From Methanocaldococcus sp. FS406-22 (GTDB lineage Archaea > AGJL01 > Methanococci > Methanococcales > Methanocaldococcaceae), in the NCBI RefSeq assembly GCF_000025525.1, contig NC_013887.1, positions 382,729 to 446,728 on the forward strand: a stretch of 64,000 nt of DNA, read 5' to 3'. Positions 36,320 to 44,706 of the stretch are shown piece by piece. The position numbers were made by a program, and so were the translations under genes. The notes below the pieces were generated by a model. The model made no database searches. It worked only from the letters and a program-made list of their open reading frames with translations, and had not been told where the DNA came from. Position 1 is the stretch's first letter; each line of letters begins with the position of its first letter.

Positions 36320-36415
36320 CAATAGAACTTACGCAATTGAGCCTATATAAGGAAAATTTGATGCCTTTAGGCATCATCAATGCAATAAAATTATATATCT
36401 GCGTAAGTTCTATTG
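36320..36415. mobile_element. MITE with CAATAGAACTTACGCA termini
   Basis: A 96-bp palindromic element in the divergent spacer of mrtB and the NikR-like gene. The inverted ends CAATAGAACTTACGCA (36320-36335) and TGCGTAAGTTCTATTG (36400-36415) are perfect over 16 bp. The centre is a hairpin GATGCC-TTTA-GGCATC. The ends resemble MITE family 2 (GGACTTTCGCA against GAACTTACGCA), so the two are probably related. The rest of 36194-36619 is AT-rich, with a likely TATA box TTTTATAAAA at 36564-36573 for the plus-strand gene. Confidence 0.8.
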
Positions 36416-36619
36416 TGGGAGTGATTCCTATGGCATACTCCATATAACAAAATTCATCATATATAATATTTTCGGTTTAATTTTTAATATAAAGTTTTAT
36501 CTTAAATTGGAATATTCATAACAACAATATTTAAATATTTCAATTAATTTTTAATAGCAATGTTTTTATAAAACATTTTTATTAATACTATTTCAAAAAT
36601 AAATATTACGAGTGATATC

Positions 36620-37003
36620 ATGGAACGGATTTCATTAACCATCGAGAAAAATCTATTAAAGGAAGTTGATGAAATTATAGATAAGGAAAGGATATCCCGT
36701 TCAGAATTTATAAGAAGAGCTTTAGAATATTATGTAAAAAAGTATGATTGGCTGAGTAGAATCGAGTCAAAGGTTGGTGAGATAACTGTCATATATAACT
36801 CAAAGGCGGTTAATGATATTGTCGAGTTGGAAAGCCAATATAGAGATATTGTAATAACATCACTTGAAATTCCATTTGAAAGGAAAATTATTAGAATGAT
36901 TGCAATTAAAGGACAGAGGGATAGAATAATAGAATTTACGAATAAATTAAAGGGTATCAGTAATGTTGAATTGGCTCAACTAACTACAATCAGCATTGAG
37001 TGA
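36620..37003 (+). CDS. NikR-like ribbon-helix-helix regulator lacking nickel ligands
   Basis: A 127-residue DNA-binding protein. The N-terminal ribbon-helix-helix is clear (RISLTIEKNLLKEVDEII, SRSEFIRRALEYYV). The C-terminal part (GEITVIYNSKAVNDIVEL, ITSLEIPF, IIRMIAIKGQRDRIIEF) follows the ACT-like regulatory fold of NikR. The His and Cys residues that bind nickel in NikR (positions equal to His76, His87, His89 and Cys95 of E. coli) are not here; there is no His or Cys in the whole protein. It is divergent from the mrt operon. Confidence 0.8.
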   Translation: MERISLTIEKNLLKEVDEIIDKERISRSEFIRRALEYYVKKYDWLSRIESKVGEITVIYNSKAVNDIVELESQYRDIVITSLEIPFERKIIRMIAIKGQRDRIIEFTNKLKGISNVELAQLTTISIE

Positions 37004-37007
37004 AATC

Positions 37008-38138
37008 ATGCACAAACTCGAAAAAATAAGGGAGGAGTTGAATTCTTATTTCTTAGAGAGGAGGGAGGAGATTGATATTGCTTTAACATCAATCTTAGCT
37101 AATGAGCATACTGTATTTTTGGGCAATCCGGGAGTTGCCAAATCACAATTAATTAGGGCTATAGCATCCCATATAAACGCTAATTACTTCGAAAAGCTTA
37201 TTACAAGATTTACTACAGAGGATGAGTTATTCGGCCCTTTAAGCATTAAAGAGTTAAAGGATAATGATAGGTTTGTTAGGAAAACCTCTGGATACTTGCC
37301 AACAGCTGAAATTGCCTTCTTAGATGAGGTTTTTAAGGCAAATAGTTCAATATTAAATGCCTTATTATCAATAATCAATGAAAGGATTTATCATAATGGG
37401 GATAGGATTGAAAAAGTGCCTTTAATCAGCCTATTTGGTGCTTCAAACGAACTACCAGAAGAAAATGAGTTATTAGCATTCTATGACAGATTCCTATTCA
37501 GAAAAGTCGTTAAAGGAATAAGAAGTTGTGAGAATTTGATAAAATTAATCAAATTGGAGGATGAGTATAAACCAAAAACAACAATAACTGTAAAGGAACT
37601 TAAAAAAATGCAAGAAGAAGCTAATGAAGTTGATATAGAGAATATTATTGGATATCTGGTTGATATAAAAAAGAGGTTATCTCAAAATCACATCTATATA
37701 TCAGATAGGAGATTTAAAAAGTCAGTTAAAGCAATTAAGTGCTTTGCCTATCTGAATGGCAGAAAAGAGGCTGAGATTGAAGATTTAGAGATATTGAGGC
37801 ATATATTCTGGGATGATGTAGATGATATATTGATTGTTTCGAAGGTAATATTCGATATAACCAACAAATATGCTGAACAGGTTTTAGATAAGGTAGAAAT
37901 CATTAAAAATCTCAAAAATGAACTTAAATACATAGACATTAAGAAAATTGGAGAGTGTAAGAAAGATTATAACAAGTTAATTGAAATTCTCTGTAAGATG
38001 GCATATATAAGATTGGAGCTAAAGAAGATTAGGAATGAGGCATTAATAAACAAAAGAAAAACTGACTTTATTGATGAGGTAATTAAAGAGACAGATGAAT
38101 TTAATAATTATGTTGAAGGGATTTTAAATGAATTGTGA
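37008..38138 (+). CDS. MoxR-family AAA+ ATPase (RavA-like)
   Basis: A 376-residue MoxR ATPase, expected to act as a chaperone with a VWA partner (encoded at 39154). Walker A is GNPGVAKSQLI, Walker B EIAFLDEVFKANSSILNALLSI, sensor 1 LFGASNELPEE, and the lid has RRFKKSVKAIK. A TTG at 36996 lies inside the upstream gene; GTGAAATC before ATG 37008 decides the start. It overlaps the following HEAT-like gene by 11 bp, so the two are co-translated. Confidence 0.9.
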   Translation: MHKLEKIREELNSYFLERREEIDIALTSILANEHTVFLGNPGVAKSQLIRAIASHINANYFEKLITRFTTEDELFGPLSIKELKDNDRFVRKTSGYLPTAEIAFLDEVFKANSSILNALLSIINERIYHNGDRIEKVPLISLFGASNELPEENELLAFYDRFLFRKVVKGIRSCENLIKLIKLEDEYKPKTTITVKELKKMQEEANEVDIENIIGYLVDIKKRLSQNHIYISDRRFKKSVKAIKCFAYLNGRKEAEIEDLEILRHIFWDDVDDILIVSKVIFDITNKYAEQVLDKVEIIKNLKNELKYIDIKKIGECKKDYNKLIEILCKMAYIRLELKKIRNEALINKRKTDFIDEVIKETDEFNNYVEGILNEL

Positions 38139-38763
38139 AGAGTATAGAAAGAAATTAAAGTTAAATTACGGAAATAGGGAGAAATTAAAAGTTTTGAAGG
38201 AGTTATATCAAATGGAAGTTGATGAGATAACTAAGTTAAATATATTGGATGATGTTTTTGAGTTATTGACATCAACAAAGGAAAGAGGGTTTGAGGATAT
38301 AATATCTACACACTATACATCTGACTCAAAGAATAAAGCCATTATATACTATTGCATAAAAATTATAGAAAAGGTTGGTGTTAAATATCCAAATTTAGTT
38401 TATATTTATATTCCCTATTTGATAAAACTCTTAGACAGTGAGTTTGAGTGCATTAGATTTGCAAGTGCTGAAGCTTTAGCAAATATTCCTTCAAAACTAA
38501 CAATCTATGCCTATCCAAAACTTATAAGGAGATTGGATAATGAGGTTTATGCCAAAGTGTTGGTTAAGTTAATTATGAAATCAGACAATAAAGAGGCAAT
38601 TTTATTAAAACTCTTTGAAAACTTCAATGAATATTCCCTTTGTGTAATAAAAGAGCTTTATAAATACGATAAAAAATTAGTTTATGAATTCATCCCATTA
38701 ATTTTAAGAGATTTTGGAGATAGGGGCTTAATTATGATGCGAGAGATAAAGGCTGATTTATAA
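38128..38763 (+). CDS. HEAT-repeat-like helical protein
   Basis: A 211-residue, mostly helical protein. Its middle (YIPYLIKLLDSEFECIRFASAEALANI, LIRRLDNEVYAKVLVKLIM) looks like HEAT or ARM repeats, which usually form scaffolds for protein binding. No enzyme motif is visible. It lies between the MoxR ATPase, overlapping it, and a VWA protein, and may be an adaptor of that pair. Its 3' end overlaps the convergent gene at 38732 by 32 bp. Confidence 0.72.
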   Translation: MNCEEYRKKLKLNYGNREKLKVLKELYQMEVDEITKLNILDDVFELLTSTKERGFEDIISTHYTSDSKNKAIIYYCIKIIEKVGVKYPNLVYIYIPYLIKLLDSEFECIRFASAEALANIPSKLTIYAYPKLIRRLDNEVYAKVLVKLIMKSDNKEAILLKLFENFNEYSLCVIKELYKYDKKLVYEFIPLILRDFGDRGLIMMREIKADL

Positions 38764-39073
38764 AGGCATTTTCTTCAATTCTAAATTGTTGGGCATAGCT
38801 AACCAACTTAGGGATGGATTTCATTAAATTCTCTACTATACTTACTGATATAAACTCTGGGATGTTATTATAATCTTTTTCAGTATTTATCTCTCCTTCA
38901 ATGTTTGCTTCAAAGGAAAATTCACCATAGGCTTTGATATTGCATACGAAGTTGAATTTTTTTGTATCTAATTTTTTATACTCTATGTTCCAATCAACAT
39001 TTAACTCTACCGTCTTATTCTTAGGTATTTTTATTGGGGGCTTTATAGATATACTTAAGAGACTAACTTCCAT
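38732..39073 (-). CDS. Small beta-rich protein, possibly SecB-like
   Basis: A 113-residue protein of alternating beta strands (SLLSISIKPPIKIPKN, FNFVCNIKAYGEFSFEANIEGE) followed by a C-terminal helix (SIVENLMKSIPKLVSYAQQF). This order recalls SecB-type chaperones, which exist in Methanocaldococcus, but the match is by shape only. GGTGAGAGT precedes the ATG, supporting a real gene despite the overlap with 38128. It is embedded on the opposite strand within the MoxR-VWA cluster. Confidence 0.6.
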   Translation of the reverse strand: MEVSLLSISIKPPIKIPKNKTVELNVDWNIEYKKLDTKKFNFVCNIKAYGEFSFEANIEGEINTEKDYNNIPEFISVSIVENLMKSIPKLVSYAQQFRIEENAFINQPLSLAS

Positions 39074-39153
39074 ACTCTCACCGTGTAATACTTTTATACA
39101 AAATAGTATATATATTTTATGATTTATTTTGAATTCAGTATTATGGTGAAAGA

Positions 39154-40302
39154 ATGATTAAGTATGATAAGTATGATAAGATGGTTTGGGAGAGATGTAA
39201 GGATAAAATTGCCTTCTATTTAAGTGAAAGAGAGACAGAGATGGTATTTTACCTCTTCTTTAAATATGAAATTGAGATTTTGGAAGAAAACGATTTAATT
39301 AAAAAGATTATTAGAGACAGGAGATTTAAAAACATAAAATCAATAACTACCTTAGATGAAAACTATTCATTAATAGCCACTGAATTTTTTTGTGAGAAGC
39401 TTAAGGAGTTAAAGGAAAAGAGCAGAGAAGAAGATATAAGTGAATTGTTGGATGAGCTTGAAAGCTACATGGAAAATATAACATCATCTTTTGGTTCTTA
39501 TGGTTCTGGTGAGGGATATAAAAGCTACACAGACCCAAAGAGAAAGTTAGAGCTGACTGAAAAGCTATTAAAAAACAGTAAACTTAAAGAATTTATGAAA
39601 GTTTTAGGAAAGTTTAAAAGAATGGCTATAAAGAAGTATAGAACAAAGATTAAACACTTCTCTGGAGAGAAATATTCGATAAACTTAGGAAATAATCTGG
39701 TGAATTTGCTATCATCAGAGTACAAAAACTTTGCTGAAGAGATACTTTTTGTTGATTTATTGAGGAGATACAATGAAAATAAGCTTTTAAACTATAAGAT
39801 ATTGGAAAATGATGAGAACTGTGGAGATTTTGTTGTTTGTTTAGATTTAAGTGGTTCAATGAGAGGGAATAAAGAGGTTTGGGCTAAGGCAATAGCTCTC
39901 TGCCTAATGGATATCTCTTTAAAAAGAAATAAGAGATACATAGCAATATTATTTGATGATGGAGTTAGAGATATAAGAGTTTATGAGAAAAAGGTATCTT
40001 TTGATGAGATTTTGGAATTTGCCTCTATATTTTATGGTGGAGGAACAAACTTTGAAAAACCTTTGAGAGAGGCATTAAAGTTTAATGGAGATATTGTTTT
40101 TATAACAGATGGGGAGTGTGAAATTCCAATTGAATTTTTAGAGAAGATTAAAGAGGAAAAACAGAGAAGAAAAATAAAGATTTACTCTATCTGCATAAAT
40201 ACAAAACCAACACTTAGCTTAAAACAAATATCTGATATGGCAGTGACAATTTATGAGCTGACATCTAAAACAGCAGAAAAGATTTTTGATATATTAATTT
40301 AG
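39154..40302 (+). CDS. VWA-domain protein, MoxR partner
   Basis: A 382-residue protein with a helical N-terminal half and a C-terminal von Willebrand A domain. The metal-adhesion site is complete: DLSGSMRGN, the threonine in GGGTNFEKPLREAL and the aspartate in VFITDGECEIP. Proteins of this kind (ViaA, CoxE, YehP types) work with MoxR ATPases, here the gene at 37008. GGTGAAAGA precedes the ATG. The client is unknown. Confidence 0.87.
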   Translation: MIKYDKYDKMVWERCKDKIAFYLSERETEMVFYLFFKYEIEILEENDLIKKIIRDRRFKNIKSITTLDENYSLIATEFFCEKLKELKEKSREEDISELLDELESYMENITSSFGSYGSGEGYKSYTDPKRKLELTEKLLKNSKLKEFMKVLGKFKRMAIKKYRTKIKHFSGEKYSINLGNNLVNLLSSEYKNFAEEILFVDLLRRYNENKLLNYKILENDENCGDFVVCLDLSGSMRGNKEVWAKAIALCLMDISLKRNKRYIAILFDDGVRDIRVYEKKVSFDEILEFASIFYGGGTNFEKPLREALKFNGDIVFITDGECEIPIEFLEKIKEEKQRRKIKIYSICINTKPTLSLKQISDMAVTIYELTSKTAEKIFDILI

Positions 40303-40748
40303 TCCCTACTCGTAGCTTTTAACCTATTTTCATTTAACAATAAATCTAAGGCATCGTTTATATCCTTAACAACTATATCAGAGCTTAATATTGTTTTGCT
40401 CCAGGCTCCTTCATCTCCAATAACGCAGATGCCTAAATCAGCATTTTTTAATAATAGCTCATCATTATTTCCATTCCCTATAGCAATAATTTTTTTATCT
40501 GGGTTTAGTTTTTTTAACTCTTCTAAAATTTTTAACTTGGCTATCTTCTCACTGCCATATTTTTCTCTATCTACCTTCATACCTTTAACGTTTAAGTTTT
40601 TGGCAATATCGTTTAAAGTTCCAAAGGTATCTGCAGATAAGATATAAATCTCTGCCTTTTCCTTTAAAATAGCTAATCTCTCTTTAACTCCCTCTTTTAT
40701 CTTCCCATCAGCTGCTATTGTTCCATTTAAATCTAAGAGAATAATCAT
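40299..40748 (-). CDS. HAD-family phosphatase
   Basis: A 149-residue minimal HAD hydrolase. Motif I is LLDLNGTIAADG; here the second acidic residue of the usual DxD is Asn. Motif II is ILSADTFG, motif III Lys lies near KYGSEKIAKLK, and motif IV is AIGNGNNDELLLKNADLGICV. This cap-less form resembles soluble P-type ATPase-like phosphatases known in Methanocaldococcus. Whether DLN at motif I slows turnover is not known. Its last codons overlap the convergent VWA gene by 4 bp. Confidence 0.8.
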   Translation of the reverse strand: MIILLDLNGTIAADGKIKEGVKERLAILKEKAEIYILSADTFGTLNDIAKNLNVKGMKVDREKYGSEKIAKLKILEELKKLNPDKKIIAIGNGNNDELLLKNADLGICVIGDEGAWSKTILSSDIVVKDINDALDLLLNENRLKATSRD

Positions 40749-40823
40749 AGTATCAGCCCAGCTTGTTTTTATTTGGATTAAAAAAAGAGATATAAAAATG
40801 TAGCTAATAGAATTTTTAATAGC

Positions 40824-41096
40824 TTAAGGGTTTTTATAAGCTCCTTCTCTTCTACTTACCTTTCTGATAACTACTGTCTTATCATCCCATAAAACGACAT
40901 ACTGAACCCTAAATTTTCCAATTCTAACTCTATAGACGTCATCACTACCTTTTAATCTTTTAATATCAAATTTTTCTTTAGGAATTGGATTTGTTTTTAG
41001 TGTTTCTATTAATTCCTTAAATTTTTCTAAATTTGATTTTGGTAAATCTTTTAAATCTTTTAATACTCTCTTGTGTATTTCAACGTTAAATTTCAT
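40824..41096 (-). CDS. relE: RelE/ParE-type toxin
   Basis: A 90-residue RelE-fold protein, presumed ribosome-dependent mRNA interferase. It has FNVEIHKRVLKDLKDLP, the IKRLKGSDDVYRVRIGKFRVQYVV core and a C-terminal RKVSRREGAY. The catalytic-type basic residues and terminal Tyr are present. The start overlaps the stop of the antitoxin gene by ATGA, so the pair is co-translated. Confidence 0.88.
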   Translation of the reverse strand: MKFNVEIHKRVLKDLKDLPKSNLEKFKELIETLKTNPIPKEKFDIKRLKGSDDVYRVRIGKFRVQYVVLWDDKTVVIRKVSRREGAYKNP

Positions 41097-41341
41097 AACA
41101 ATCCCAATTCTTTCAAAGCCTCTTCTGCTGACACAGTCTCTTTTTTATCTAAAGATTTTTTAACATCTTCTATAATTTCCTCATAATCTTCCTCAAACTC
41201 CTCTTCTGGAATAGTTAATGCCTTCAATTTTAGTAACTTTATCTCCAATCTTTCAATCCTTTCAGAAAGGTCGTCTCTTAGTTTTTTTAGTTCATTTAGT
41301 TCAGTTTCCAATTGTGCTATTTCTTTATTTATGTTAAGCAT
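41093..41341 (-). CDS. Antitoxin of the RelE pair
   Basis: An 82-residue acidic protein, coiled coil at first (EIAQLETELNELKKLRDDLSERIERLEIKLLKLK), with a negative tail (EEDYEEIIEDVKKSLDKKETVSAEEALKELGLL) that would wrap the toxin. It differs from classic RelB in lacking an obvious ribbon-helix-helix, so autoregulation may not follow the usual scheme. The assignment rests on its size, charge and overlap with the toxin gene. Confidence 0.78.
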   Translation of the reverse strand: MLNINKEIAQLETELNELKKLRDDLSERIERLEIKLLKLKALTIPEEEFEEDYEEIIEDVKKSLDKKETVSAEEALKELGLL

Positions 41342-41390
41342 AACACTTCACCAAAAATATCTTTTTTAGTAATAATATAAAAATTTATCT

Positions 41391-42287
41391 TTAATCCCTT
41401 GTTATCATCGTCCCAATGCCCTCCTCTGTAAATATCTCCAACAGTAAAGCATGAGGAATCTTCCCATTTATTATATGAACGCTTTTAACTCCATGCTCCA
41501 ATGCATATAAAGCACTCTCTGCCTTTGGAATCATTCCTCCTTTTATTCTGCCGTCCTCTATCATCTCCTTTAATTCAGAGGCAGTTAATTTTCTATGCAA
41601 TGTTTCTGGATTGTTTATATCATCCATAATTCCATCAACATCTGTTATTAAAATAAGCTTCTCTGCCTTTAAAGCTCCAGCTATGTCTCCAGCAACGGTA
41701 TCGGCATTTAAGTTATAAGCCTCTCCCTTCTCATCCAAACCAATTGGTGAAACAACTGGGATATAGCCGTTATTTATCAAAATCTCCAATAATTCAGTAT
41801 TAACCTCCACTGTCTCTCCAACTCTACCTAAATCAACTTCTATTTCCTCTCCTTTTTCAGTTTTTATCTTTTTTAATTTTTTCTTGGCTAAGATTATTCT
41901 TCCAGATTTTCCAGATAATCCAACCGCCTTTCCTCCAAACTTTGATAACTTAGAGACGATATCCCCATTAATTTTTCCAGCTAAAACCATTTCAACAATA
42001 TCTAAGGTTTCTTCATCAGTAACTCTTAACCCATGGACAAATTCTGGCTTTTTGCCCATCTTTTCCATTGCTTTATTAATCTCTGGCCCTCCACCATGGA
42101 CAACAACTGGGTTTATACCAACATATTTTAATAAAACAACATCTTGGGCAGTCCAATTCTTTGCCTTCTCGTCAATCATCGCATGCCCACCATACTTTAT
42201 AACAAAAATCTTCCCATAAAATTTCTGTATAAATGGAAGAGCCTCCATTAAAATCTCTGCCTTCTCAATCATCTCTATCATACTCAT
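41391..42287 (-). CDS. argB: Acetylglutamate kinase
   Basis: Phosphorylates N-acetylglutamate in arginine synthesis. The 298-residue protein has IKYGGHAMIDEKAK near the start, VVHGGGPEINKAM for the substrate, GLSGKSGRII, and the ATP-side segments NLNADTVAGDIAGALKAEKLI and RIKGGMIPKAESALYAL. Met-1 and Met-3 are both possible starts. No other arg gene is next to it. Confidence 0.95.
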   Translation of the reverse strand: MSMIEMIEKAEILMEALPFIQKFYGKIFVIKYGGHAMIDEKAKNWTAQDVVLLKYVGINPVVVHGGGPEINKAMEKMGKKPEFVHGLRVTDEETLDIVEMVLAGKINGDIVSKLSKFGGKAVGLSGKSGRIILAKKKLKKIKTEKGEEIEVDLGRVGETVEVNTELLEILINNGYIPVVSPIGLDEKGEAYNLNADTVAGDIAGALKAEKLILITDVDGIMDDINNPETLHRKLTASELKEMIEDGRIKGGMIPKAESALYALEHGVKSVHIINGKIPHALLLEIFTEEGIGTMITRD

Positions 42288-42437
42288 CCCTATAAACTTT
42301 TTAAGTTTAAGAGTGGATAAAAGAATTATTTAAAATTTATCAAACAATAACTTTAAATAATAGAAGTCGTAAGTAAGGTAATTAATAAAAATTAAGATTT
42401 TAGATAAAACGAGATTTTTGGTGATTGGTGAGATAAG

Positions 42438-42785
42438 ATGCCGAATTATCATGTGACTTTACAGGCAGCATATATTGTGAGAAATGTAGATGATGTAGAA
42501 GATGCTATAAGCGTCACTATATCCCAAATAGGGAAGATGTTGAATAAAGAAGGATTAAACTATGTAGATATAGACATTGGGCTAACTATCTGTCCAAAAT
42601 GTGGAGAGTTAGTGGATTGCGTATTGGTTGTAGCAAGAACAGCTTTGGTTGGTGTTTTGCTGTCTATGAAGGTATTCAATGCTGAAAGCCCAGAGCATGC
42701 TATAAGAATAGCTAAAGCAACAATTGGAAAGGTTTTAAAAAATATCCCATTAGAGCCAGTTGATGTTGTAGAGTTAGAAAAGTAA
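42438..42785 (+). CDS. DUF555 family protein (conserved in methanogens)
   Basis: A 115-residue protein of the DUF555 family, conserved in methanogens and without known function. It begins [23 protein letters not shown] and has one [10 protein letters not shown] cysteine set that may bind zinc. The rest is predicted alpha/beta ([29 protein letters not shown]). GGTGAGATAAG precedes the ATG. It stands alone between convergent and divergent neighbours. Confidence 0.8.
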   Translation: MPNYHVTLQAAYIVRNVDDVEDAISVTISQIGKMLNKEGLNYVDIDIGLTICPKCGELVDCVLVVARTALVGVLLSMKVFNAESPEHAIRIAKATIGKVLKNIPLEPVDVVELEK

Positions 42786-42832
42786 ATTAAATTATAATAA
42801 ATCAAAAAATACTAAAAATTTGTTTTATTATT

Positions 42833-43144
42833 TTATCCTTTTTTAAATCCCAATCCAAAACCGATAAGAAAGGAAGTTCCAAAAGATAACGAATGGACGA
42901 GTCCAACAATCTTATCTCCAAAAACTAATAAGGAATTTTCAAGATTTCCAAGCAATGCTGAAAATGCCTCTTTATTTATTGTAATTACCCCTATTTTAGC
43001 CAAGTATAGGAGGGATAATATATAAATCCCTATTAAGAATGCCACTATCTTTATTGCCTTTTTTGCAGCCCATCCAACGACAAATCCAATAACAAATCCA
43101 CTACCAATATCTGGAAGAAACTGTGAGAAATCCAAAATAATCAC
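42833..43144 (-). CDS. FUN14-family membrane protein
   Basis: A 103-residue membrane protein with glycine-rich helices typical of FUN14: [35 protein letters not shown], then GVITIN and a second hydrophobic end [16 protein letters not shown]. Eukaryotic homologues are mitochondrial; the archaeal role is not known. It is divergent from the gene at 43208, with a 63-bp spacer. Confidence 0.8.
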   Translation of the reverse strand: MIILDFSQFLPDIGSGFVIGFVVGWAAKKAIKIVAFLIGIYILSLLYLAKIGVITINKEAFSALLGNLENSLLVFGDKIVGLVHSLSFGTSFLIGFGLGFKKG

Positions 43145-43207
43145 CCTACCTTATCTTAGCTTAAATTTCTTTAGTCTTTAGTATATAAAAGTTTCTAAGT
43201 GATAAAT

Positions 43208-44632
43208 ATGAAGACATATATAGGAAAGATACATCTAAAGTGGTGCAAAAATTGTAATATCCCATTATTGGGAAGAGTTTGTGAAGTTTGTGGTTCAAAA
43301 GCTGTTGATGTAAAGCTAACTCCACCTGGAGACCCAAGATTAGGGTTTAAGTATGACATAGATTTTATGAACGACATCTTAGAGGAAGAGTTTGGAGCTA
43401 AAAATGTTTTAAATGGGAAAATTATATTGCTAAATAAAATTCCGGGCAATGAGGAGGCTTATGAAGTTATAGTTGATGGAGAGGTTAAATATTTGTTATA
43501 TTTTGATGAAGATAGAGAGAGATGGAAAATTAAGCTAAAGTTAAATGGGGCAAGGGATTTGATAGAAAAAGGAGCTTATAAAAAAATAATTAAAATAAAG
43601 GATGATGTTGTAGAGGTTTTAAAAAATAAAAAAGGTTCTATCTTAAGACCTGGAATTATAGAATTTACAGATGATATTGAGGAGAGAGATGATGTTATAA
43701 TCGTTGATGAGAGTGGAAGAGTTGTAGGGGTTGGTTTGGCTGTTGTAAGCTCCAAAGATATAAAAAATATGGAGAAAGGAAAAGTCGTTAAGGTTAGATT
43801 CTTTATTAAGGACGATAAAGATGATTATAAAGCTGGAAAAGTTTATGATAGCTTAGAAGAGGCATTTGAGTTAATGGTTAAGGCTAATAAAGGAGTTATA
43901 GATGCATTTGAGAGAAATGCCATTGGATTCATAAAAAATACCTATGAAAAGTTAAAAAAGCCAGTCATGGTTGCATTCTCTGGAGGGAAGGACAGCTTAG
44001 CCACTCTAATTTTAACATTAAAAGCCTTAGGCAAGGATATAGATGTCGTATTCATAGATACTGGATTAGAATTTGAAGAGACATTAAAAAACGTTGAAGA
44101 GGTTGAGAAACACTATGGCATTAAGATAATAAGGCTGAAAGGAGAGGATTTCTGGGAGAAGGTTAAAGAGTATGGCATTCCAGCGAGAGATTATAGATGG
44201 TGTTCTGAAGTCTGCAAGTTAGAGCCATTGAAAAAATTTATAGAGGAACGTTATGAGAATGATGTCTTATCCTTTGTAGGGATTAGAAAGTATGAAAGTT
44301 TTAGCAGAGCAACTAAAAAAAGAATTCATAGAAACACTTACATTAGAAAGCAGATAAATGCCCTCCCTATATTTCACTGGAGCTCTCTTCATGTTTGGAT
44401 ATATTTATTGAGAGAGAAAGCTCCATATAACAAACTGTATGAGAAAGGATTTGATAGGATTGGATGTTTTATGTGCCCAGCAATGGAGATGGGAGAGATT
44501 TATAAGATAAAGAAAGAATTTCCAGAATTATGGGAAAAATGGGAGAATATTTTGAGGGAATATGCAAAAAAACACAATTTAGGAGAGGAATGGATAAAGA
44601 AAGGATTGTGGAGATGGAAGTATAAGGTTTAA
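43208..44632 (+). CDS. PUA-domain/PAPS reductase-like protein with Cys clusters
   Basis: A 474-residue multidomain protein. The N-terminus holds a zinc ribbon (WCKNCNIPLLGRVCEVCG), followed by a region ending in a PUA-type fold (IIVDESGRVVGVGLAVVSSKDI). Next is a PP-loop domain with AFSGGKDSLATLILTL and the PAPS-reductase-like segments YRWCSEVCKLEP and GIRKYES. A final cysteine cluster, IGCFMCPAMEMG, may bind iron-sulfur. The PUA suggests an RNA substrate, so sulfate activation is not the only reading. GTGATAAAT marks ATG 43208 instead of 43199. Confidence 0.82.
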   Translation: MKTYIGKIHLKWCKNCNIPLLGRVCEVCGSKAVDVKLTPPGDPRLGFKYDIDFMNDILEEEFGAKNVLNGKIILLNKIPGNEEAYEVIVDGEVKYLLYFDEDRERWKIKLKLNGARDLIEKGAYKKIIKIKDDVVEVLKNKKGSILRPGIIEFTDDIEERDDVIIVDESGRVVGVGLAVVSSKDIKNMEKGKVVKVRFFIKDDKDDYKAGKVYDSLEEAFELMVKANKGVIDAFERNAIGFIKNTYEKLKKPVMVAFSGGKDSLATLILTLKALGKDIDVVFIDTGLEFEETLKNVEEVEKHYGIKIIRLKGEDFWEKVKEYGIPARDYRWCSEVCKLEPLKKFIEERYENDVLSFVGIRKYESFSRATKKRIHRNTYIRKQINALPIFHWSSLHVWIYLLREKAPYNKLYEKGFDRIGCFMCPAMEMGEIYKIKKEFPELWEKWENILREYAKKHNLGEEWIKKGLWRWKYKV

Positions 44633-44706
44633 ACATCTTTCCCTCCATATAAGGAAATAACCATAAAATATTTCCCTACAAAGAAGGAAAGTTTAAAAGG
44701 GAGAGT

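Noticed and set aside
36255-36443. Open frame of 62 codons on the minus strand upstream of mrtB
   Set aside because: It runs through a perfect palindromic MITE and has no ribosome site or family resemblance.
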